Positions 25,746 through 34,023 of a DNA stretch of 64,000 bases are shown in pieces (the stretch's first letter is position 1; each line of letters starts with the position of its first letter). The notes under the pieces are model-generated. The model was not told the DNA's origin. It ran no database searches and saw nothing but the letters and a program-made list of their open reading frames with translations. The position numbers and the translations under genes are program-made. Origin of the DNA: Streptomyces sp. ML-6 (lineage in GTDB: Bacteria; Actinomycetota; Actinomycetes; Streptomycetales; Streptomycetaceae); assembly GCF_030116705.1 (NCBI RefSeq), contig NZ_JAOTIK010000001.1, positions 1,507,001 to 1,571,000 on the forward strand, read 5' to 3'.

Positions 25746-26774
25746 ATGACACAGTCCTCGCCCGACCCGGCCGCCGCCGCGGGACGGTCCGGAGCCCGCG
25801 CCCTGCTCCGTACGCTCGCGATCGCCTCCACCCTGCCGTACATCGCGCTCAAGACCGCCTGGATCGCGGGCAGTCGGATCGGCATCCCGGACGGCAGCCC
25901 GTTGCTCGAACACCGCGCCACGATGATCGTCGCCAACGGCGTCACGATCCTGATGGACAGCGCCGTGGTGGTCCTCGCCCTGCTGCTCACCCGGCCCTGG
26001 GGCCGGCGGGTGCCCGCCTGGCTGCTCGTCCTGCCCGTGTGGGTGGCGTCCGGACTGCTGCTGCCGATCATGACCGGGTATCCGACGCAGCTGGTGGTGA
26101 GCCTGTTCCGGGGCGAGGGCGTCGGCGGCGGGGGCGGCGATCCCTTCCTCGACGAGTGGGTCTTCGGCGTCGTCTACGGCGGCTTCACCGTCCAGGGCCT
26201 CGCGCTGGGCACCCTGTTCGCGCTGTACGCCCGGGAGCGCTGGGGCCATCTCTGGCAGGGCACCCTGCGGGAGCTGCCGGAGAGCCCCACCGCGCCCGCC
26301 CTGCGGGTCACCGCGGTCCTCGTCTCGCTGCTCGCGACCGTACCGGCCGTCATGCACCTGGTGTGGGCCGGCGGCTCGACAGCGGGGCTCAACGCGGCCA
26401 GGATCGCGGACCGGGACGGCCCCTTCCACGTCATGGAGGCGTTCAACGTCCTCTTCGCCGTCGTCACCGCCGTCGGGGTGCTGCTGCTCGCCTTCCGCCG
26501 CTCGGCGCTCCCCCTCGCGGTTCCGCTCGCCCTGGCCTGGTGCGGTTCCGGGGCCTCGGGCTGCTGGGGCGGCTGGCTGAGCGTCGCCTCGCTGACCGGG
26601 ACCCAGCAGGTCTCCGAACAGCCCACCCCCATCATGGTGGTGATCTACGGTGTCCAGATGCTGCTCGGAGCGCTGGTGGTCACCCTCGGCGGATACTTCT
26701 TCTCGGAACGCGCGGCGGCCCCCGGCTCCCGCGGCCCCGTGCCGTCCGCCCCGTCCTCCGGCGCCCGCGCGTGA
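25746..26774 (+). CDS. Multi-pass membrane protein linked to a two-component system
   Basis: A 342-aa protein with about eight hydrophobic segments, including IASTLPYIALKTAWIAGS, AVVVLALLLTRPWG, LLVLPVWVASGLLLP and MVVIYGVQMLLGALVVTLGG. A Gly-rich loop (GVGGGGGDP) sits near residue 125. Not recognised beyond being a conserved actinobacterial membrane protein. Its stop overlaps the GTG of the histidine kinase gene, so it may act as an accessory sensor for that kinase. The ATG at 25746 follows a GGGTGGGT stretch. Confidence 0.8.
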   Translation: MTQSSPDPAAAAGRSGARALLRTLAIASTLPYIALKTAWIAGSRIGIPDGSPLLEHRATMIVANGVTILMDSAVVVLALLLTRPWGRRVPAWLLVLPVWVASGLLLPIMTGYPTQLVVSLFRGEGVGGGGGDPFLDEWVFGVVYGGFTVQGLALGTLFALYARERWGHLWQGTLRELPESPTAPALRVTAVLVSLLATVPAVMHLVWAGGSTAGLNAARIADRDGPFHVMEAFNVLFAVVTAVGVLLLAFRRSALPLAVPLALAWCGSGASGCWGGWLSVASLTGTQQVSEQPTPIMVVIYGVQMLLGALVVTLGGYFFSERAAAPGSRGPVPSAPSSGARA

Positions 26775-28024
26775 CCCCGCTGTTCGGGCGGCGGGCCCGG
26801 CTGCGCTGGCTGCACCTGATCCTCGGCGGCGCGCTGCTGATGCCGTACTTCCTGGCGGCCATGGTGGTCATCGCTTCGCTCCGCCCGAGCAGCACCCTCT
26901 TCGCGTCCCTCCCCCACCAGCTCGTCGGGTTCGTCTGCGCCCTGCCCATGGCCGCGGTCACCGCGCTCTTCGCACCGGCCCGGCCGCTCTCGGCGGGCGC
27001 GGCCCGCGCGCTGTGCGGCCTGCCCGCCGGCCGGCAGCTGGCCGAGGGGCCCGCCAGGACCCGGCAGGCCCGGGTGCGCACCGCGGCCTGGTACACGACG
27101 CACCTCGCGCTCGGCGGTGTCGTGAGTGCCCTGACGCTCGCCCTGTTCCCGTTCGCGCTGGCCCTCGTGGTGCTGCCGTTCTCGGAGACGGTGCGCGGCT
27201 CCCTGGTCGTCGTTCCGGCCCGGGAGCTGGACCGGCCCTGGGTCCTCGCCCTGGCCCCCTTCGCCGGGGTCGTGACCCTGCTGGCGGTGGCCGCCTGCGC
27301 GGCACTGGCCGGGGCGCTGCTCGCCGGCCGGGCCCCGGTGCTGCTGGGCCCGACCCCGGAGGACCGGCTGGCCGCCGCCGAACGCCGGGCGGCCGATCTG
27401 GCGGCGCGCAACCGGCTCGCCCGGGAGCTGCACGATTCGGTGGGCCACGCGCTGAGCGCCGTCACGCTCCAGGCGGGCGCGGCCCGCCGGGTCCTGGACA
27501 GCGACCCGGAGTTCGTCCGCGAGGCGCTGGCCGCGATCGAGGAGACCACCCGGCGCACGGTCGGCGAACTCGACTCCGTGCTCGGCCTGTTGCGCAGCGG
27601 CGAGGAACAGGGGGCGGCCGGGACGACCGGCCCGGCGCTCGACGCGCTGGAGGGGCTGCTGAAACGCTGCGGGGTGCCGGTCTCCCTCACCGTGGAGGGC
27701 GGGCCGGGCCCGGTCCCGGCCGCCGTGTCGCGGGAGGCGTACCGGATCGTGCAGGAGGGGCTGAGCAACGCGCTGCGGCACGGCGGGCCGGGAGTGGCGG
27801 TGGAGCTGCGGATCGCGGTGCGCGCGACGGACGTGGAGATCGTCATGGACAACCCGCTGCCGGAGCGGCCCGCAGCGGTGCGGCCCGGGGGCGGGCGCGG
27901 ACTGCGCGGGGCCGCCGAGCGGGCGGTGCTGCTCGGCGGCCGCGCGGAGGCCGGGCCGCACGACGGCGCGTGGCGGCTGGCCGCGCGCCTCCCCCTGCGT
28001 ACGGACGGACAGGAGAAGAAGTGA
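26771..28024 (+). CDS. Sensor histidine kinase (NarL-type partner)
   Basis: A 417-aa kinase. About four hydrophobic segments lie in residues 10-190, then a HisKA_3 dimerisation helix with phospho-acceptor H221 in RNRLARELHDSVGHALSAVT, and a C-terminal HATPase domain (IVQEGLSNALRHGGPG as the N-box, RPGGGRGLRGAAERA as the G-box). The GTG at 26771 overlaps the upstream stop by four bases, and its own stop overlaps the regulator start. The signal is unknown. Confidence 0.92.
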   Translation: MTPLFGRRARLRWLHLILGGALLMPYFLAAMVVIASLRPSSTLFASLPHQLVGFVCALPMAAVTALFAPARPLSAGAARALCGLPAGRQLAEGPARTRQARVRTAAWYTTHLALGGVVSALTLALFPFALALVVLPFSETVRGSLVVVPARELDRPWVLALAPFAGVVTLLAVAACAALAGALLAGRAPVLLGPTPEDRLAAAERRAADLAARNRLARELHDSVGHALSAVTLQAGAARRVLDSDPEFVREALAAIEETTRRTVGELDSVLGLLRSGEEQGAAGTTGPALDALEGLLKRCGVPVSLTVEGGPGPVPAAVSREAYRIVQEGLSNALRHGGPGVAVELRIAVRATDVEIVMDNPLPERPAAVRPGGGRGLRGAAERAVLLGGRAEAGPHDGAWRLAARLPLRTDGQEKK

Positions 28025-28695
28025 GCACGAGGGTCCGGGTGGTCCTGGCCGACGACGAGCGGATGGTGCGCACGGCGCTGCGCGTCATCCTGGACGCCGA
28101 ACCCGATCTGGAGGTCGTCGGCGAGGCTGCGAACGGTGCGCAGGCCGTGTCCGTGGTGCGCGAGCTGCGGCCCGACGTGGTGCTGATGGACGTGCGGATG
28201 CCGGAGATCGACGGCATCCGCGCCACCGAACAGATCTTCGGCTCGCTCGACGTCCCACCGCGGATCGTGGTCGTGACCACCTTCGAGAACGACTCCTACG
28301 TGTACGACGCGCTCGTCGCCGGGGCGGCCGGTTTCCTGCTGAAGCGCTCGGCGGCCGAGGACCTCGTGCAGGCGGTGCGGCTGGTGGCCCGCAACGACAC
28401 GTTGCTGTTCCCGTCGGCGGTCCGGACCCTGGCGGCCGAGCACCTGGCGCGGCGGCGGGCCGTCCCGCCGCCGTGGGTGGCCCGGCTCACCGAGCGGGAG
28501 GCGGAGGTGCTGCGGCTGATGGCGGCCGGGCTGACCAACGCGGAGATCGCCGAGCGGCTGGCCGTGGGGCCCGCGACGGCCAAGACGCACGTGGCGGCGG
28601 TGCTCGCGAAGACCGGTGCCCGGGACCGCACCCAGGCCGTGATCGCGGCGTACGAGTCGGGGTTCATCGCTCCCGGGGATTCCGGCCGATCATGA
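28021..28695 (+). CDS. NarL/LuxR-type response regulator
   Basis: A 224-aa protein: receiver domain with acidic pocket (LADDERM), phospho-acceptor D57 in VVLMDVRMPEIDG and Lys in GFLLKRSA, then a LuxR-type helix-turn-helix (LTEREAEVLRLMAAGLTNAEIAERLAVGPATAKTHVAAVLAKTGARDR). Four-base overlap with the kinase gene indicates a cognate pair. Confidence 0.95.
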   Translation: MSTRVRVVLADDERMVRTALRVILDAEPDLEVVGEAANGAQAVSVVRELRPDVVLMDVRMPEIDGIRATEQIFGSLDVPPRIVVVTTFENDSYVYDALVAGAAGFLLKRSAAEDLVQAVRLVARNDTLLFPSAVRTLAAEHLARRRAVPPPWVARLTEREAEVLRLMAAGLTNAEIAERLAVGPATAKTHVAAVLAKTGARDRTQAVIAAYESGFIAPGDSGRS

Positions 28696-28759
28696 GGAAT
28701 CGGTGAGAATCGGCACAACCGGGAACGCCCCGTGAGGCCCCGCTCGTCCCCCGAGCGGG

Positions 28760-30211
28760 ATGAACAGAACGATCAGGCACACGTCCGTCTTCTGCCTGCT
28801 GCTGGTTCTCGCCCTTCTGGTGCGGGCGACCTGGCTGCAGGCGTATCAGGCGCAGGCGCTCGCGGACAACGACCACAACCGGCGGAAGACCATCGCGCAG
28901 TACGCGCAGCCGCTGGGTGACATCATCGTGGCCGGGAACCCGGTCACCGGATCGAAGAGGACGGTGGGCAGCGATCTCGCGTACAAACGCACCTACACCG
29001 AGGGCGAGCTCTACGCGGCCGTCACCGGCTACGGCTCGCAGGCGTACGGTTCCACCCAGCTCGAAGGCATCTACAGCCATGTGCTGGACGGCACCGACGA
29101 CCGGCTGAAGAACCCGCTGGACACGTTGACGAACAAGCAGGCCGAGCCGGGCGACGTCCTGACGACGATCGACCCGGCCGTGCAGAAGGCGGCGTACGAG
29201 GCGCTCGGCGACGACAAGGGCGCCGCCGTCGCGATCGAGCCGGGCACCGGACGGATCCTGGGCCTGGTCTCCACCCCTTCGTACGACCCGTCGACGATCA
29301 GCGGGACGACGGACGGCGACGCCTGGCAGAAGCTGCTCGACGACAAGGACAAACCGCTGGTCAACCGGGCGATCCGGCAGCCGCTGGCACCGGGTTCGAC
29401 GTTCAAGCTGGTGGTGGCCGCCGCGGCGCTGGAGGACGGGCTGTACGGCTCGGTCGACGAGCGCACGGCCAGCCCCAACCCGTACACCCTGCCCGGCACC
29501 AGCACCGTCCTGCGCAACGAGAGCGCCACCGCGCCCTGCGAGAACGCCACGCTGCGCACCGCGCTCCAGTACTCCTGCAACAACGTCTTCGCGAAGGCCG
29601 CCGTCGACCTCGGCCAGGACAAGGTCGGGGCGATGGCGGAGAGGTTCGGCTTCAACACCGGGAAGCTCGACGTGCCGGTGCGGGCGAGCGAGAGCGTCTA
29701 CCCGTCCGGCATGGACCGTCCGCAGACGGCGCTGACGGGCATCGGCCAGTTCGAGGTGACCGCGACGCCGTTGCAGATGGCCATGGTGTCGGCCGCCCTC
29801 GCCAACGGCGGGGAGCTCGCCGCCCCGCACATGGTGTCCCGGGTGACGGACTCCGACGGCACCACGCTGCGGGAGTACCCGGACGGGGACACCGAGCGGG
29901 TCGTCTCGCCGGACACCGCCGAGCAGTTGCGCAGCGCCATGGTGACCGTCGTCGAACAGGGCACGGGCACCAACGCCCGGATCGCCGGGGCCGAGGTCGG
30001 CGGCAAGACGGGCACCGCGCAGAACGGGGTGGGCAACAGCAGGACCCCGTACGCCTGGTTCACCTCGTACGCGAAGGACGCCTCGACCGGCAAGGAGGTC
30101 GCGGTGGCGGTGGTCGTCGAGGACTCGGGCGCGGCCCGCTCGGAGGTCAGCGGCAACGGTCTGGCGGCGCCGGTCGCCCAGAAGATGATGGAGGCAGCGT
30201 TGGAGCGCTGA
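28760..30211 (+). CDS. Class B penicillin-binding protein (PBP2/PbpA type)
   Basis: A 483-aa D,D-transpeptidase anchored by an N-terminal membrane helix (SVFCLLLVLALLVRATWLQ). The dimerisation region includes AVTGYGSQAYGSTQLE. Catalytic motifs are complete: S213-T-F-K216 (APGSTFKL), S272-C-N274 (YSCNNVF) and K416-T-G418 (GGKTGTAQ). It cross-links peptidoglycan. Streptomyces carry several such PBPs; this resembles the PbpA-type that pairs with FtsW/RodA-family genes, but none is adjacent here. Terminated by a strong hairpin. Confidence 0.93.
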   Translation: MNRTIRHTSVFCLLLVLALLVRATWLQAYQAQALADNDHNRRKTIAQYAQPLGDIIVAGNPVTGSKRTVGSDLAYKRTYTEGELYAAVTGYGSQAYGSTQLEGIYSHVLDGTDDRLKNPLDTLTNKQAEPGDVLTTIDPAVQKAAYEALGDDKGAAVAIEPGTGRILGLVSTPSYDPSTISGTTDGDAWQKLLDDKDKPLVNRAIRQPLAPGSTFKLVVAAAALEDGLYGSVDERTASPNPYTLPGTSTVLRNESATAPCENATLRTALQYSCNNVFAKAAVDLGQDKVGAMAERFGFNTGKLDVPVRASESVYPSGMDRPQTALTGIGQFEVTATPLQMAMVSAALANGGELAAPHMVSRVTDSDGTTLREYPDGDTERVVSPDTAEQLRSAMVTVVEQGTGTNARIAGAEVGGKTGTAQNGVGNSRTPYAWFTSYAKDASTGKEVAVAVVVEDSGAARSEVSGNGLAAPVAQKMMEAALER

Positions 30212-30212
30212 A

Positions 30213-30256
30213 CGCGCCGGGCGGGGGCGGGTGGCCGTACGCCCCCGCCCGGCGCG
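30213..30256. terminator. 16-bp-stem terminator
   Basis: Perfect stem 30213-30228 with 30241-30256, 12-nt loop, beginning two bases after the PBP stop codon. It serves the convergent pair PBP / uncharacterised gene. Confidence 0.9.
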
Positions 30257-30262
30257 GTTCCG

Positions 30263-31441
30263 TCAGCGGCCCAGGCGGGCCAGTGCCCCGGCGACGGCCG
30301 CCAGGTCCGGGCCCGAGGCCAGCCCGGCGTGGTACAGGCGCAGTTGGTTCGCGCCGAGCGAGGCCGCGTGCGCGGCGTCCCGCTCCAGGGTGGCGGGGCT
30401 GCCGCCCATGCCGGTGACCACGCAGAAGTTGGCCGCGAGCACCCCCTCCCGCCCGGCGAACGGGCCGAGCACGGCCTCGCGCGCCGCGTCGGCGCCGGTG
30501 CAGGGCAGCACCACGCCGTCCGCGACGGACAGGACGTGCCCGGGGTCGACGCCCGTGTTCGCACCGGTGCGGTACGGCGCGGGGTCGGCGTGCAGCAGTA
30601 CCTGGAAGCCCGGTTCCGCCGCCGCCCGCACGGCGGCCACCACGTCCTCCTGGAGCGTGCGGGCGACCGTGCCGCGCCACTGGAGGGTGGCGTCGGCGAG
30701 GCCGGCGCCGAGGAGTTCCCGCACGGCCTCCCAGCCGGCCCCCGCGCTGCCGGAGCCGGCCCAGCACGGTTCCAGGGCCCGGCGCACGGCGGCGGCCAGG
30801 GCGTCGGCGTCCAGGCCCTGGCCGGTGTACCCGGTGCGGCAGGCGGAGCAGAAGCAGAGCGACATCAGGTACTGCGCCGCGTCGCCGAGCCCGACGCCCG
30901 TGGTCTTGTCGTGGGCGTGCAGGTGCGCGAAGCCGTACCAGCCGCAGGACTCCAGCTCGGTGCCGCCCGCGCCGTCGCGCACCGCGGCCTCGGCGGCCAG
31001 GTCGATCAGGTACGCGCGGACCTCGGACCGGGCGATGCAGGGCGCCCAGGGGTAGCGGTCGCCGTACGCGTTGACGACGGAGGTCCCGGGGTGCTCGGCG
31101 CCCAGGCGGGAGTTGTGCGCGAGGACCACCCAGGTGTGCACCTGGAGCCCGGCGGCGGCGAGGGCCCGGGCCGCCTGCGCGTACGGGTCGTCGGCGGCCA
31201 CCCACGCCTGCGGGTACGGGCGCAGCGCGCGCCCCGCCCACCGCTCCTCGTCCGGCGGGTAGAGCACCGCCGCGTGCTCGGCGGTGACGATGCGGCGGGC
31301 GGGGTGGCGCGGGGTCAGCGCCCGGGTGGAGTGGTAGGCGGCGGCGAGCGTCACCTGCCGGACGCCCAGGTCCGCGATGCGGGCGGGCGCGTCCGGGTCG
31401 CCGACGACGTCCCAGGGGTAGAGGAAGACGGAGGCCCTCAC
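30263..31441 (-). CDS. Uncharacterised protein in the uronate operon, possibly TIM-barrel
   Basis: A 392-aa protein I do not recognise. It opens MRASVFLYPWDVVGDPDAPA, has alternating hydrophobic strands and helices suggestive of a TIM barrel (VRQVTLAAAYHS, VHTWVVLAHNS, ADGVVLPC), a conserved-looking ELESCGWYGFAHLHAH, and a CFCSAC cluster near the middle that could bind metal. Its start overlaps the stop of the 5-dehydro-4-deoxyglucarate dehydratase gene (four bases), so the two are co-translated. A catabolic role in the same pathway is inferred from context only. Confidence 0.7.
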   Translation of the reverse strand: MRASVFLYPWDVVGDPDAPARIADLGVRQVTLAAAYHSTRALTPRHPARRIVTAEHAAVLYPPDEERWAGRALRPYPQAWVAADDPYAQAARALAAAGLQVHTWVVLAHNSRLGAEHPGTSVVNAYGDRYPWAPCIARSEVRAYLIDLAAEAAVRDGAGGTELESCGWYGFAHLHAHDKTTGVGLGDAAQYLMSLCFCSACRTGYTGQGLDADALAAAVRRALEPCWAGSGSAGAGWEAVRELLGAGLADATLQWRGTVARTLQEDVVAAVRAAAEPGFQVLLHADPAPYRTGANTGVDPGHVLSVADGVVLPCTGADAAREAVLGPFAGREGVLAANFCVVTGMGGSPATLERDAAHAASLGANQLRLYHAGLASGPDLAAVAGALARLGR

Positions 31442-32397
31442 CCGCGCGGCTCCTGCCCGTGCTTCTCCAGGACGGCGCGACCGCGCGCGATGATCCCGGC
31501 GAGCTCCTCGACGTGGGCGGCGGGCGGCTCGGTGAGCGGGGTGCGGACCGGGCCGACGGCCAGGCCGCCGAGCCGGACCCCGGCCTTGACGAGCGAGACG
31601 GCGTAGCCGCGGCCCCTGGCGCGCAGTTCGACGAGCGGCCGGTAGAAGTGGTCGAGGAGTTCGTCCGTCAGGGCGGCGTCGCCGGCGTCCAGGGCCCGGT
31701 GGAAGGCGAGCGCGATGTCGGGCGCGAAGGCGAAGACGGCCGAGGAGTAGAGCGTGACGCCGATGCCGCGGTAGGCCGGGCCGGTGAGTTCGGCGGTGGG
31801 CAGCCCGTTGAAGTACAGGAAGTCCTCTCCCGGCGCCTCGGTGCGGACGGCGCTGACGATGCGCTGCATCAGTTCGAGGTCGCCGTAGCCGTCCTTGAGG
31901 CCGATGACGCCGGGGGTCCGGGCCAGGGCCACGACGGTTTCGGGGGTGAAGACGGCGTTGTCGCGCTGGTAGACGATCGTCTCCAGGCCGGTGGCCGCGG
32001 CGAGCGCGGTGTAGTGGCCGAGCAGCCCCTCCTGGGAGGCGACGACGAGGTAGGGGGGCATCGCGAGGAGCCCGTCCGCGCCGGCCTCCTCGGCGATCCG
32101 GGCGTACTCGACGGCGAGCGAGGTGCCGTAGCCGGCCCCCGCCACGACGGGCACCCGTCCGGCGGTCTCCTCGACGGCCGCGGCGACGACGGCGCGGAAC
32201 TCCCGCTGCGTCAGCGCGTGGAACTCGCCGGTGCCGCAGCAGGCGAAGACCGCCGCCGCACCGGCGTCGACACCGGTGCGCACATGGGCGCGGAAGGCGT
32301 CGAGGTCGACGGCGCCGTCCGGGCCGTACGCGGTGACGGGGAAGAAGAGCGGCCCGGTCGCGCGGTGGAGTCGGGCGGCAAGAGGGGCTGAGGTCAC
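31438..32397 (-). CDS. kdgD: 5-dehydro-4-deoxyglucarate dehydratase-like protein
   Basis: A 319-aa DapA-superfamily aldolase-fold enzyme. The opening GPLFFPVTAYGPDGAVDLDAF, CCGTGEFHALTQREF, PPYLV, IVYQRDN and Schiff-base lysine in VIGLKDGYGD match KdgD, which dehydrates and decarboxylates 5-keto-4-deoxyglucarate to alpha-ketoglutarate semialdehyde. YQRDN (rather than YNRP of DapA) favours this assignment. The GTG at 32397 follows GGGAG; GTG is preferred to an upstream start at 32430. Divergent from the uronate dehydrogenase gene. Confidence 0.87.
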   Translation of the reverse strand: MTSAPLAARLHRATGPLFFPVTAYGPDGAVDLDAFRAHVRTGVDAGAAAVFACCGTGEFHALTQREFRAVVAAAVEETAGRVPVVAGAGYGTSLAVEYARIAEEAGADGLLAMPPYLVVASQEGLLGHYTALAAATGLETIVYQRDNAVFTPETVVALARTPGVIGLKDGYGDLELMQRIVSAVRTEAPGEDFLYFNGLPTAELTGPAYRGIGVTLYSSAVFAFAPDIALAFHRALDAGDAALTDELLDHFYRPLVELRARGRGYAVSLVKAGVRLGGLAVGPVRTPLTEPPAAHVEELAGIIARGRAVLEKHGQEPRG

Positions 32398-32740
32398 TGG
32401 CGCTCCCTGAGCAGGTTCAGGCGTGCACAATTATGATCGCCGTCCACATTCGTGAACATCTGCACGCTAAGGCAGCCGCCCGGCACGGGTCAAGGAGAAG
32501 AACGCGCAGGACCTCCGGGCACGCGTTCCGGACCACCCTCCCCGCCGACGCGGTGGCGGAGCCCTTGACTCGATTCGCCGGCACTTCTTAGCGTGTCCAC
32601 ACATATGAATGACGTCCATGGCTTTGGCTTCTGACGGACATGTTCCGCAGCCACCGCAGGGCCGTGCCGCGCGCCCGTCGTGCGCCCGCGCACTCGCGCA
32701 CTCGCGCACCCACGCACCCACGCACCGAGGAGATCCGCGC
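32398..32740. promoter_or_regulatory. Divergent kdgD/udh promoter region with mirrored promoters
   Basis: Minus strand: TTGACC (32488-32493), 17 bp, TTAGCG (32465-32470), reading toward kdgD. Plus strand: TTGACT (32565-32570), 17 bp, TTAGCG (32588-32593), reading toward udh. After each -10 come TG and, at equal distance, GAATG, which suggests the same regulator-binding element downstream of both promoters. The remainder up to udh is a repeat-like C-rich leader (CGCACTCGCGCACC...). Confidence 0.7.
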
Positions 32741-33550
32741 ATGCCCGCTCCCCGCACCGTCCTGCTCACCGGCGCCGCCGGCGGCCTCGGCACCCTGATG
32801 CGCGGCCTCCTGCCCGCGTACGGCTACGCGCTCCGGCTCCTCGACGTCCGCCCCGTCGAGGGCGAGCCCGGCGCGATCACGGCCGACCTCGGCGACCGGG
32901 CGGCGCTGCGCGAGGCCGTGCGGGGCGTGGACGCGATCATCCACCTCGCGGGCATCTCCCTTGAGTCCTCCTTCGACAGGATCCTGCGGGCCAACATCGA
33001 GGGGACGTACAACCTCTACGAGGCCGCGCGCGAGGAGGGCGTCCGGCGCGTCGTCCTCGCCTCCTCCAACCACGTCGTCGGCCACACCCCCCGCCCGCTG
33101 CCCGGCGACCCGCCGATCGCCGTCGACGCCCCGCGCCGCCCCGACACCTTCTACGGCCTGTCCAAGTCCTTCGGGGAGGACCTCGCCCAGCTGTACTGGG
33201 ACCGGCACGGCATGGAGACCGTCTCGGTGCGCATCGGCTCCTGCTACCCCGAGCCGACCTCGGTGCGGATGCTGTCGCTCTGGCTGAGCCCGGCGGACGG
33301 CGCCCGGCTCCTGCACGCCGCGCTCACCGCGAAGGACGTGGGGCACACCGTCGTCCACGGCTCCTCCGCCAACACCCGGCTGTGGTGGGACCTGAGCTCG
33401 GCCCGCGCGCTGGGCTACGAGCCGCAGGACGACTCGGAGCCGTACGCGGCGCGGCTCGTCGCCGAGCAGGGGGAACTGGACCCGGACAACCCCGACCACA
33501 CCCGCCTCGGCGGCCACTTCTGCACCACCCCACCGATCTGGCCGCACTGA
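32741..33550 (+). CDS. udh: Uronate dehydrogenase
   Basis: A 269-aa SDR-family enzyme oxidising glucuronate or galacturonate to the aldaric lactone with NAD. Nucleotide motif TGAAGGLG, IIHLAGIS, FDRILRANIEGTYNLYEAA, VLASSNHVVG, catalytic Y138 and K142 in YGLSKSFGEDLA, and VRIGSCYPEP...RMLSLWLS all match Agrobacterium-type Udh closely. GAGGAGA precedes the ATG. Divergent from kdgD and paired with it functionally. Confidence 0.9.
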   Translation: MPAPRTVLLTGAAGGLGTLMRGLLPAYGYALRLLDVRPVEGEPGAITADLGDRAALREAVRGVDAIIHLAGISLESSFDRILRANIEGTYNLYEAAREEGVRRVVLASSNHVVGHTPRPLPGDPPIAVDAPRRPDTFYGLSKSFGEDLAQLYWDRHGMETVSVRIGSCYPEPTSVRMLSLWLSPADGARLLHAALTAKDVGHTVVHGSSANTRLWWDLSSARALGYEPQDDSEPYAARLVAEQGELDPDNPDHTRLGGHFCTTPPIWPH

Positions 33551-33632
33551 CCGGCCCCCGCCGACGGCCAGCCGGCACCCCACGCGGAAAACCGCGCGAC
33601 AGCACGTCCGCCGCCGGGCAGGATGCGGGGTC

Positions 33633-33863
33633 ATGCCGAGACCTTCCGGATTCCTGTACGAGCAGCACGGCGACGCGAGCGTCACCCTCACCCACCACGG
33701 CCGCCCCGCGGGCACGCTGCGCGGCAGCCGGGCGGAGAAGTTCCTGGCCGAGGTGGAGGCCGGGGACGCCCAACTGGTGATGGCCCGCTGGACCGGGGCG
33801 TACAAGCACGGCAACGAGCGCACCGCCCGCGATCATCCGCGCAACCGGTCGCGCGGACGCTGA
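33633..33863 (+). CDS. Small conserved actinobacterial protein
   Basis: A 76-aa basic protein with an N-terminal beta-rich part (GFLYEQHGDASVTLTHHGRPAGTLRG), one helix (RAEKFLAEVEAG) and a basic tail (NERTARDHPRNRSRGR). Similar small proteins are common in Streptomyces; no function is known. Base composition by codon position fits a real gene. Confidence 0.65.
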   Translation: MPRPSGFLYEQHGDASVTLTHHGRPAGTLRGSRAEKFLAEVEAGDAQLVMARWTGAYKHGNERTARDHPRNRSRGR

Positions 33864-34023
33864 GGGGCGCCGCGCCCACGCCCGGCGCGCCTCCGCGCCT
33901 CCGCACGCCCGGACCCGCGCGCCTGGCACGCCCGCGCGCCCGCGAAGATTGACGGGGCGGCGGCGGGGGCGGGGGCGGCAAAGGTAAGGGAACGGCAAAG
34001 CGGGGTCGTTCGTTACTCCGGAC

